From Nitrospinota bacterium (GTDB lineage: Bacteria > UBA8248), in NCBI GenBank assembly GCA_003506735.1, contig DNYS01000062.1:781-10116 (forward strand): a stretch of 9,336 bases of DNA. The letters are read 5' to 3'. A program made the translations under genes and the position numbers. This document shows, one piece after another, positions 1 through 5,761 of the stretch (positions are counted from its first letter, which is position 1; each line of letters starts with the position of its first letter). Below the pieces are notes generated by a model. The model worked only from the letters and a program-made list of their open reading frames with translations. It was not told where the DNA came from and made no database searches.

Positions 1-14
1 GGGGGGGGGGGGGG
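1..14. other. Poly-G run at window edge
   Basis: Fourteen consecutive G residues open the window, and an 8-C run follows at 33-40. A homopolymer exactly at the first base suggests a contig end or a sequencing/assembly artefact rather than biology, although the surrounding DNA is itself very GC-rich. The 8-C run lies inside the last codons of the minus-strand amidase-fold gene, so an indel there would alter that protein's C-terminus and stop codon. Confidence 0.6.
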
Positions 15-22
15 CAGCCGCT

Positions 23-955
23 TCATCCCGCTCCCCCCCCGGCCGTGGAAGAGCCGGGTTTGGGTGCCTCGCCCGGGGCGCCGGGCGGTTTTTGCGGGTT
101 CTGCGGGCCTTGCGTTGAGCCCGCTTCCGGTCCAGCGGGTGTTTGTACGGCGGCCGCGGGCGCTGGTACGGCGGGCGCGGGGGGCTTTTCGGGCAGCCCG
201 GCGTAGCGGACGATCTCGGCCACGATCGCGGCCAGGTAGGGATCCTCCTCATTCATCTCGCGGAGCCGCGCGGCTTCCTCGGGCGTGGAGATCACGCCGA
301 GGCTGATGTAGGCGGCGGGCATGCGCGCGCCCTCGAGAGAGCGCAGGAGGAGGGATCGGATCGGCGGCTTGCGCCCATCGCCCGCCCTGGCGAAGCGCAT
401 CTGGAGCCCGCGCGCGAAGCGTCGGCTCCGGGCCAGGTGGATGTTCTGCCCCCGCTGCCACCTGAGCGAGAGGGCGTCCGAGCCCTCGCCCTCCACGCGG
501 GGGGGGCGCTGGGGCGCGGCGACCAGGATCGATGGCCCGCGCGCGGTCGGCCTCCAGGAGGCGTCGGCCTGTATCGAGAGAAGAAGCGAGGCGCCGTTGT
601 GGTTGGCGATGGCGGCGCGGCGGACCGCGCTCACCTCGGCATCCGCCTCGCGGGTGAAGACGACCTTGATCGCCGGCCGCAGCTTGAGGCGCCCGGCGAT
701 CAGCTTCGAGACCCGGAGGGTGAAATCCTTCTCGAGAATCGGGCCGGGTCCCCGGCTGCCGGTGTCGCGCCCCCCGTGGCCCGGGTCCAGGGCGAGGATA
801 AACGGCGCGGCGGCGGTGGGGCCGGAAGGCGTCTTCGGGGCGGCCCGGGCGGCGTCCGCCCCGGGCGCGCGCGCCGGCTGGGCGTAGGCCGCCGGAAGGG
901 CCGCCAGAAGCCATCCGGCGATCAGGGCCCGCATTATTTTCGCTCGGCAGTTCAA
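23..955 (-). CDS. Amidase_3-fold protein, probably inactive (N-acetylmuramoyl-L-alanine amidase-like)
   Basis: Secreted protein of about 310 residues with the fold of zinc-dependent N-acetylmuramoyl-L-alanine amidases (AmiC/CwlM type, Amidase_3), which cleave the peptide stem from peptidoglycan in the periplasm. The start is chosen as TTG at 955 because GGAGGAG lies 5 nt upstream; ATG at 934 is the alternative. Residues 8-26 form a signal peptide ending near AYAQ. The domain begins at LALDPGHGG (His60), followed by LEKD (Glu75), FTR (about 100-102), SIQAD (about 127-131) and YISLGVISTPEE (about 216-227). In active members the last two motifs read SIHAN and VELGFLSNPEE. Here the second zinc-ligand His is Gln129 and the catalytic Glu is Ser218, so hydrolysis is doubtful while peptidoglycan binding may persist. 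The C-terminal 60 or so residues are a Pro/Ala/Gly-rich tail. The gene is divergent from the lipoprotein at 1121. The fold is secure; loss of activity is inferred from the substitutions. Confidence 0.85.
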   Translation of the reverse strand: MNCRAKIMRALIAGWLLAALPAAYAQPARAPGADAARAAPKTPSGPTAAAPFILALDPGHGGRDTGSRGPGPILEKDFTLRVSKLIAGRLKLRPAIKVVFTREADAEVSAVRRAAIANHNGASLLLSIQADASWRPTARGPSILVAAPQRPPRVEGEGSDALSLRWQRGQNIHLARSRRFARGLQMRFARAGDGRKPPIRSLLLRSLEGARMPAAYISLGVISTPEEAARLREMNEEDPYLAAIVAEIVRYAGLPEKPPAPAVPAPAAAVQTPAGPEAGSTQGPQNPQKPPGAPGEAPKPGSSTAGGGAG

Positions 956-960
956 CGAAT

Positions 961-967
961 CTCCTCC
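961..967 (-). promoter_or_regulatory. Shine-Dalgarno deciding a TTG start
   Basis: On the minus strand this reads GGAGGAG, followed after 5 nt by TTG (955-953), which is in frame with the signal peptide. The nearest in-frame ATG (934) lies 26 nt away with only a weak purine run in front of it. The distance therefore favours TTG as the real start of the amidase-fold protein. Confidence 0.6.
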
Positions 968-1120
968 GGTGCTGTTCGGCTCGCCCAAGGTAGCATTTTG
1001 ATCCCGGCGCTCCAACGCGCCCGGCCCCTCCGGGGGTTGCGCGGACACGCGCCGGAGGATACCGTTACAAGCAGTTCGCCCGGACTGGATGCACGCCCGC
1101 CTGAGGTGGAGCGACCCGAC

Positions 1121-1615
1121 ATGCGCCGATTCAACCGACTGACAGCCGTAGTGTTCTTGCTTCTCTTCATATTCGCCGGCGGGTGCGCCAAGCTCAAAAG
1201 CATCAACCCGTTAGCGAACAAAAAGAGAGCCGCGCCCACCCCTCAAAAAAATTACCGGTTCGCCGACCTCCCGGTCCCCGCCAGGCTCACACTGGATGCG
1301 GATGCGTCTTTCATCCTGGAAACCCCCGGGACCCGGGCGGGGCAGCTGGTATATACCGGCGGCAATGATTACAAAGCCACCGTTACCTTTTACAGGAACC
1401 GGATGCCCAACCACGGCTGGAAACTCATCAGCAGCGTCGAACGGGGCGAAACCTCGATGACATTCGAAAAGCCCGGCTGGCTGGTCACCATCTTTATCCG
1501 CACGTCAGCCCTGGGGAGGACGCGCGTGAGCATCAACCTCGGACCGAGGGGAACGAAACGTGTGGACGAGAATATTCCGGCGCGGACGAAAGAAGACCGA
1601 TTCCCCCGGCGGTGA
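1121..1615 (+). CDS. Putative small lipoprotein
   Basis: Protein of 164 residues that I cannot assign to a named family. It has a type II signal peptide: basic n-region MRRFNR, hydrophobic core at residues 8-18, and lipobox AGGC with lipidated Cys22. A Lys/Pro-rich linker (23-45) follows, then a globular domain from about 50 to 140. This domain contains YTGGNDYKATVTFYRNRM (78-95) and NHGWKLISSVERGETSMTFEKPGW (split across 97-120). That arrangement, a strand, a helix with F-Y-R..M, then HGW and an alternating strand pattern, is typical of small periplasmic alpha/beta lipoprotein domains in delta-proteobacteria-like genomes. The start ATG has GAGGTGGAG 9 nt upstream. The 3' end overlaps the start of the DUF2007-like gene, suggesting translational coupling. 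No residue points to catalysis; a structural or envelope-binding role is the most that can be said. Confidence 0.85.
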   Translation: MRRFNRLTAVVFLLLFIFAGGCAKLKSINPLANKKRAAPTPQKNYRFADLPVPARLTLDADASFILETPGTRAGQLVYTGGNDYKATVTFYRNRMPNHGWKLISSVERGETSMTFEKPGWLVTIFIRTSALGRTRVSINLGPRGTKRVDENIPARTKEDRFPRR

Positions 1616-1898
1616 GGAAACGAATTCGGCATCGATGCCCGTGGTGAAAACCGTGGGCGGGCAGGCCGAGGCCGCTGTCCTCAAAGGGCGGCTCGAGGCC
1701 GAAGACATCCCCGTCCACCTCAGCTACGACTCGGCCGGCGCGGTGTACGGGTTTTCCTCGACCCATCTCGGAAGGGTGGACATCATGGTGCCCAAGGCTT
1801 TCGAGAGCGCCGCGAGATTTATCTGCGGAACGGAAACGGACACCGGCCCCGCGTCCACAGATCCTCCCCCGGACCCTGGCGGAAACGAGGCCGCCTGA
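1560..1898 (+). CDS. DUF2007-like protein
   Basis: Protein of 112 residues. The core, residues 27-88 (VVKTVGGQAEAAVLKGRLEA, then IPVHLSYDSAG, then GRVDIMVPKAFESAA), matches the DUF2007 pattern: a first strand, a helix with AE..LLKG.LE, then I.V. and a closing strand and helix. Members are called putative signal-transducing proteins and are ferredoxin-like in fold; their function is not established. The start is taken as GTG 1560, with GAGGGG about 8 nt upstream, because the resulting basic leader MWTRIFRRGRKK resembles the leader such proteins often have. This makes the gene overlap the lipoprotein gene by 56 nt. ATG 1635 would give an 87-residue protein that starts right at the domain but lacks a well-spaced ribosome binding site. 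The C-terminal 20 residues are Pro/Gly-rich and probably disordered. Confidence 0.75.
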   Translation: MWTRIFRRGRKKTDSPGGEETNSASMPVVKTVGGQAEAAVLKGRLEAEDIPVHLSYDSAGAVYGFSSTHLGRVDIMVPKAFESAARFICGTETDTGPASTDPPPDPGGNEAA

Positions 1899-1917
1899 AC
1901 CCCGCTCCGGCCCGCAC

Positions 1918-2517
1918 CTATTTTTCCCAGAAGACCCACAGCCCGTGCTTGCGGGCGATCCGCACATTATTCTCCAGGCCCGCCGCCCTCACGATATCTT
2001 TCGCCCCGTCCACGGAGAGGCGTTTTTTCCCGAGGCGGCTGTTGAGGGATCTGGCTTGGGGCAGATTCGACTCGATCAGCGCCTCGGGCGCACCGGCCCC
2101 GAAGCCGCCCCCGTGGGCGCCCAGCCCGCCGGATTTCATCACCCGGTTCATCTCGGTCAGGATTTTCTCCTGCCCCTCCCAGAAAAAAAGCCCCCCCCGG
2201 AAGATCACCAGGTCGAACGTATCCTCATCGAACAGGAGGCTGTATTTGTCCATGTTGAGGATTTCCACCCGCCGGCTCATTTCTTTCCGGCGGACGCATT
2301 TCCGGATGTAGGAAAGCGACTTATCGTTTTCGTCGCCGCATACGAATGTCATCTCCGGGCATTTTTCCGCCAGCGCGATCGTAACACCCGGCCCGTAGGG
2401 CCCGATCTCCAGCACACGGCCCGACCGGCGTCCGTACTCTCCCAGCACCTCGTCGGCGACGTAGGGGTAGAATGGGGAAAAAAGATCGTTCATTTCTCGT
2501 TCGAGTTCGAATCCCAT
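1918..2517 (-). CDS. Class I SAM-dependent methyltransferase
   Basis: Protein of 199 residues with a seven-stranded Rossmann-type methyltransferase fold that transfers the methyl group of S-adenosylmethionine to an unidentified acceptor. Motif I is VLEIGPYGPGV (35-45). An acidic residue after strand 2 (GDEND, 61-65) would hold the SAM ribose. Motif II is LLFDEDTFDLVIFRGGLFFW (94-113), and motif III is the RVMKSGG helix-strand turn (125-131). The arrangement matches the Methyltransf_11/25 group often called UbiE-like, but nothing identifies the substrate. The protein is cytosolic, with no signal peptide or membrane segment. ATG 2517 is preceded by GGGAAAGG at close spacing; an internal ATG at 2493 is a weaker alternative. 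It converges on the DUF2007-like gene with 19 nt between stops and diverges from the oxidoreductase cassette, with which it may share a promoter region. Confidence 0.88.
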   Translation of the reverse strand: MGFELEREMNDLFSPFYPYVADEVLGEYGRRSGRVLEIGPYGPGVTIALAEKCPEMTFVCGDENDKSLSYIRKCVRRKEMSRRVEILNMDKYSLLFDEDTFDLVIFRGGLFFWEGQEKILTEMNRVMKSGGLGAHGGGFGAGAPEALIESNLPQARSLNSRLGKKRLSVDGAKDIVRAAGLENNVRIARKHGLWVFWEK

Positions 2518-2552
2518 GAGCCTTTCCCATATTGGACGGCGCCCCGGCCCTC

Positions 2553-2580
2553 TTGACAGGAAGCGGGCGGGCGCTATTTT
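2553..2580 (+). promoter_or_regulatory. Sigma-70-type promoter of the oxidoreductase/UGSC cassette
   Basis: TTGACA (2553-2558) matches the -35 consensus perfectly. It is followed by a 16-nt spacer and TATTTT (2575-2580), four of six matches to the -10 consensus. The predicted start near 2587 leaves a leader of about 47 nt before the ATG at 2634. It is the best promoter match I found in the window, and it stands in front of the first gene of a six-gene co-directional run. The -10 overlaps TAAAAT on the opposite strand (2581-2576). Confidence 0.65.
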
Positions 2581-2633
2581 AGGGGAACCGTTTCATCAAA
2601 ATTCATCTTCCACCGCACCATGAGGGGGTTTGC

Positions 2634-3701
2634 ATGCCGGATCAACCCATCGGCGTGGGCGTGGCCGGACTTGGAAAATGGGCCGAGGTCATCGGGCCCG
2701 GAATCCAGGCCGCCGAGGGCATCGAAATCGCCGCCTGCTACACGCGAACGCCCGAAAAACGGGAGGATTTCGCCCGCCGCTACGCCTGCGAGGCGGTGGA
2801 AAGCTACGAGGATCTCCTCGCGCATCCGGGCGTCGATGTGGTGGCGATCCTTTCCTCGACCACCGCGCACGCCGCCCAGGCCTTCGCCGCCATCGAGGCT
2901 GGAAAACACCTTTTCATGGAAAAGCCGATCTCCCCCGCCATCGGCGAGGGCATCGAGATCGTCCGCCGGTGCGAGGAGGCCGGGCTCATCATGCAGATGG
3001 GCTACGAAACCCGGTGCATGGCCGGCATCCGGCATATCAAGCGCCTCCTCGACGAGGGCCGCATCGGCCGGGCCGTCTCCCTCGAGGTGAACTGGTCGCA
3101 CGATCTGGGCCTTCGCCTCACCCCCCGGGACTGGAACTACCACGAGGCCAACTGCCCGGGCGGCCCCATCATGCAGCTCGGCATCCACCACGTCTTCAAC
3201 GCCCTGAACCTACTGGGGCCCATCGAGCGGGTCAAGGCCATCGGGGCGAGGCGGCTCATCTCCGCTGAGGTGCCCGACCTGACCGGCGCGATCTTCGAGC
3301 ATGAATCCGGCGCCGTCACCTACCTGGGCTGCTATTACTTTTGTCCCCGGCGGTTTCATCTGAACCTGCTGGCCACCGAGGCCAGTGCGATGCTCCGGAT
3401 CCGCCTCTCCCAGGGCGAGCTGGGCGAATACTTCAAAACCCTCTTCAACGCCGACGCGAGCACCGACCTCGATATTTACTGGAAGGGAAAAGAGGAGCCC
3501 GAGCGGGTGGACCTCCCCCAAGGGAACGTGATCGTCGAGGAGCTCAAGGAGTTTGTCGAGTGGGTGCGGAGGGGCACCCCCTCGGAGGCCGGCGCCCAAT
3601 CGGGGGTAGAAACCCTCGCCATCGTCCTCGCCGCGGTGGAGAGCATGAAATCGGGCCGGGCCGTCGAGATGAAGGACTACCTCGCCGCCAACCGCGCCTG
3701 A
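2634..3701 (+). CDS. Gfo/Idh/MocA-family NAD(P)-dependent oxidoreductase
   Basis: Protein of 355 residues, a normal length for this family of sugar, inositol and polyol dehydrogenases and related enzymes. The N-terminal Rossmann domain has VGVAGLGKWAEV (8-19) as the dinucleotide loop, and Tyr36-Thr37-Arg38 follows strand 2. The hallmark EKP is Glu96-Lys97-Pro98, where the Lys contributes to catalysis in the family. The C-terminal alpha/beta domain carries GGPIMQLGIHH (176-186). Its His185 sits at the usual catalytic His position, but the Asp that often precedes it by four residues is Gln181, so substrate chemistry may differ. The enzyme is cytosolic. ATG 2634 has GAGGGGG 5 nt upstream and a strong promoter 50 nt further up. 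It heads the cassette with the cupins and UGSC proteins, which suggests oxidation or reduction of a hydroxylated small molecule. The substrate cannot be read from the sequence. Confidence 0.92.
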   Translation: MPDQPIGVGVAGLGKWAEVIGPGIQAAEGIEIAACYTRTPEKREDFARRYACEAVESYEDLLAHPGVDVVAILSSTTAHAAQAFAAIEAGKHLFMEKPISPAIGEGIEIVRRCEEAGLIMQMGYETRCMAGIRHIKRLLDEGRIGRAVSLEVNWSHDLGLRLTPRDWNYHEANCPGGPIMQLGIHHVFNALNLLGPIERVKAIGARRLISAEVPDLTGAIFEHESGAVTYLGCYYFCPRRFHLNLLATEASAMLRIRLSQGELGEYFKTLFNADASTDLDIYWKGKEEPERVDLPQGNVIVEELKEFVEWVRRGTPSEAGAQSGVETLAIVLAAVESMKSGRAVEMKDYLAANRA

Positions 3702-3858
3702 CCTCCCTGACCTCCCCCCGCCCGGGCACGGGTCCGAAATTTGCCGCCTTTCTCCCGCCGATGGGATCCCGGCCCGCGGTGGATTATCCTGATCCCCTCG
3801 ATTGCCAAACGGAATCCTTCTGAAGCCAACCGTATTTCATCCATGGAGGGGCACGCGC

Positions 3859-4272
3859 ATGGCCTATCTTTTTCATCAGGACGAACTTCCGAAACTGGTT
3901 TCGGTCACACCGGGCCGGGAGCGCATCTTCTTCGTCAGCTCCGAGCTGGCCGATACCGACGCGATGCTGGCCGGAATCATCCGCTACAAAAAAGGGGCCT
4001 CGTCCCCCTATCATTTCCATGAAAACTGCGAGCATTTCTACTTTTTCCTCGAAGGCGCCGGAACGGCCGAAACCGAGGAGGGCGAGACCCCCATCTCGCC
4101 GGGCACCCTCGTGTTCATCCCCGCCGACGCCAAGCACCGCCTCCGCGCTTCGGAGGATTCGACCCACTTCGAGTGCCAGGTCCCGAACCTGTTCAAGACC
4201 ACCATCCTCGAGGGGACGGACGACGACCTGCGGTGGGAAAAAGTGGACGGCAAAATCTGGGTTCAGAGCTAG
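3859..4272 (+). CDS. Cupin domain protein with intact metal site
   Basis: Protein of 137 residues forming a single small beta-barrel cupin. Motif 1 is GASSPYHFHENCEHFYFFLEG (split across 46-66), giving His52, His54 and Glu58. Motif 2 is PGTLVFIPADAKH (81-93), giving His93. These four residues are the usual metal (Fe, Mn, Ni or Zn) ligands, so the protein can be an enzyme (isomerase, epimerase or dioxygenase type) or a ligand sensor. ATG 3859 is chosen because GGAGGGG lies 7 nt upstream; an in-frame ATG at 3802 adds 19 residues unrelated to the cupin fold and has no good ribosome binding site. It follows the oxidoreductase after a 157-nt gap without a convincing terminator or promoter and is 11 nt from the next cupin. 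Its substrate is unknown. Confidence 0.88.
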   Translation: MAYLFHQDELPKLVSVTPGRERIFFVSSELADTDAMLAGIIRYKKGASSPYHFHENCEHFYFFLEGAGTAETEEGETPISPGTLVFIPADAKHRLRASEDSTHFECQVPNLFKTTILEGTDDDLRWEKVDGKIWVQS

Positions 4273-4283
4273 GGAGGCGGGCG

Positions 4284-4631
4284 ATGATCACCTTTATCGA
4301 TACCGGAGCATGTGAGTGGAAAACACTGGGCGAGGGCCTTGGGGAGGCGGCCGAGGTCGTGAACCGATCCCTGTGCGGGGCCAAGCAGATAAGGGCATCC
4401 CTCCGCTGGCTCGGCGCGGGGGAGCGCTTCGAGGCGGAGCCTCTTTCCGGCGGCCACCAGCTGATATACGTGATGGAGGGAAGCGGCACCGTGGTCCTTG
4501 GGGAAAAAGAATACGAGGTGGGCCCCGGCGCGGGGCTCTATCTGGGCCCGGGCGAGGGCGAAGCCCTGCGCGGGCCGGACGGCTCGGGCGGCCCCCTCAA
4601 GGCGTTTCATCTCATCGGAGAGCCCCAATAG
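4284..4631 (+). CDS. Cupin domain protein lacking the metal ligands
   Basis: Protein of 115 residues with a cupin barrel. The motif 1 region GAGERFEAEPLSGGHQLIYV (44-63) runs into MEGSGTV (64-70), and the motif 2 region GPGAGLYLGPGEGEALRG runs from 80 to 97. In a metal cupin the first motif would have H-x-H and a Glu, and the second a His. Here Glu50-Ala-Glu52 occupies the H-x-H position, Gln59 replaces the Glu, and no His occurs in motif 2 (Ala94 at that position). It is therefore probably non-metal, perhaps a binding or scaffold partner of the intact cupin just upstream. ATG 4284 has GGGAGG 6 nt upstream, and the 11-nt gap to the previous gene argues for co-translation. Nothing further identifies its ligand. 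Confidence 0.82.
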   Translation: MITFIDTGACEWKTLGEGLGEAAEVVNRSLCGAKQIRASLRWLGAGERFEAEPLSGGHQLIYVMEGSGTVVLGEKEYEVGPGAGLYLGPGEGEALRGPDGSGGPLKAFHLIGEPQ

Positions 4632-4655
4632 CGGCGGCGCGCGCCAGGAGACCCC

Positions 4656-5699
4656 ATGGAGCCGGCAGGTTGGACAGAGGATACCCATTCCGCCATCGAG
4701 GAGTACCACCGCCGGGGGTGGACGGACGGCCTGCCCGTCGTCCCCCCCACCGGGGAGCGGGTCGCCGAATTTCTCGCGGCGGGGGGAATGGCCGAGGATG
4801 AAACCCTCTTTCATCTGGCCGAGAGGCGGCGGTCGGTCCCGGCCGGAAAGGTCGCCCTGAACGCCGTCATGGCCGGGTGCCTTCCCGGCTACATGCCCGT
4901 CCTCCTGGCGGCCCTCGAGGCGATGGCGGACCCGGACTACAACCTCCACTCCAGCGCCGCGAGCACAGGCGGCGCCGCGCCCCTCATGGTGGTGAACGGT
5001 CCCGTCCGCACCGAGATAGGGTTGAACATGGGCGGAAACATCTTCGGCCCGGGCCACCGGGCGAACGCCGCCATCGGCCGCGCGATCCGCCTCGTCCTCA
5101 TCAACTGCATTGGCGCGGTCCCCCATCTGCTCGACCGCTCCACCCAGGGGAACCCGGGAAAATACAGCTTCACGTTCGCCGAATACGAGGAGGCCAGCCC
5201 ATGGGAGCCGCTGAGCGCCGAAAAGGGGTTTGAGGCCGGGCGCAGCACAGTCGCCCTCCTCGCCACCGAGGGGCCCCACAACATCCAGAACCACTACGGC
5301 CGGGCGCGCGGCATCCTCGACACCGCCGCCCACACCATGTCCTCCTTGGGCTCCATGAGCGCGGGGCAGAGCTTTATCGTATTCTCTCCCGAACACGCCG
5401 CCCTCATCGCCAAAGAGTTTCGGGATAAACGCGCCGTCAAGGAATACCTCTTCGATCGATCGGGGGTTCCCGAGGCGCTTTTGCGCGAAACCGGGAAAAT
5501 CACCACCCCCGCCTGGGGGGAAAACCCGGGCCGCGTGCCCCACGCCCTCGACCCCGAGGACATCTGGATCGCCGTCGCGGGCGGCGAGGCCGGGGGCCAC
5601 TCGGCCTGGATACCCTCCTGGAGCCGCCGCCGGAACGGGGTTACAGTGATGCGGCCCGTCCTGAGCGCCGGGGAGCGGCGGGCAAAAAAGAAAGAATGA
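4656..5699 (+). CDS. Conserved UGSC-associated protein of unknown function
   Basis: Protein of 347 residues, cytosolic, without signal peptide or membrane segments. Recognisable conserved blocks are GWTDGLPVVPPTGERV (21-36), KVALNAVMAGCLPGYMPVLL (65-84), VNGPVRTEIGLNMGGNIFGP (113-132) continuing into GHRANAAIGRAIRLVLIN (133-150), PGKYSFTFAEYEEASPWEPL (167-186) and DIWIAVAGGEAGGHSAW (302-318). From memory, proteins with these blocks are widespread in Actinobacteria, Rhizobiales and metagenomes and occur beside, or fused to, UGSC-family (seleno)proteins. No biochemical function is known to me. The next gene here is such a UGSC protein, so the two probably work as one unit. ATG 4656 has CAGGAG 5 nt upstream. 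The stop TGA overlaps an ATG (5696-5698) that is in frame with the selenoprotein and could give a coupled, 22-residue-longer start. Cys75 and Cys151 are the only cysteines, so there is no obvious redox pair within this subunit. Confidence 0.85.
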   Translation: MEPAGWTEDTHSAIEEYHRRGWTDGLPVVPPTGERVAEFLAAGGMAEDETLFHLAERRRSVPAGKVALNAVMAGCLPGYMPVLLAALEAMADPDYNLHSSAASTGGAAPLMVVNGPVRTEIGLNMGGNIFGPGHRANAAIGRAIRLVLINCIGAVPHLLDRSTQGNPGKYSFTFAEYEEASPWEPLSAEKGFEAGRSTVALLATEGPHNIQNHYGRARGILDTAAHTMSSLGSMSAGQSFIVFSPEHAALIAKEFRDKRAVKEYLFDRSGVPEALLRETGKITTPAWGENPGRVPHALDPEDIWIAVAGGEAGGHSAWIPSWSRRRNGVTVMRPVLSAGERRAKKKE

Positions 5700-5750
5700 C
5701 CGCTCCGCTCCTCCCGCGGGAGGGCAAGCCGGCCGTGGGAGCGCAAGCCA

Positions 5751-5756
5751 AAGGAG
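5751..5756 (+). promoter_or_regulatory. Shine-Dalgarno of the UGSC selenoprotein
   Basis: AAGGAG lies 5 nt before ATG 5762. It favours that start over the in-frame ATG at 5696, which overlaps the stop of the preceding gene as ATGA and would add 22 residues of low-complexity sequence not needed for the domain. Confidence 0.65.
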
Positions 5757-5761
5757 ATGCC

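Noticed and set aside
987..1015. Minus-strand promoter TTGGAG-17-TACCTT upstream of the amidase-fold gene
   Set aside because: Only three of six matches in each box, which is expected by chance. The 165-nt divergent spacer 956-1120 probably holds promoters for both genes, but none stands out.
1878..1925. GGCGG/CCGCC hairpin near the convergent stops at 1898 and 1918
   Set aside because: The stem is only 5 bp, lies inside the coding sequence, and the T-run is 24 nt away, so it does not fit an intrinsic terminator.
3699..3716. Tandem 9-bp repeat TGACCTCCC x2 after the oxidoreductase stop
   Set aside because: Too short and simple to assign a role; probably a local slippage duplication.
4269..5600. 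443-codon open frame on the minus strand
   Set aside because: It is the complement of the second cupin and the UGSC-associated gene, both of which have conserved motifs and ribosome binding sites.
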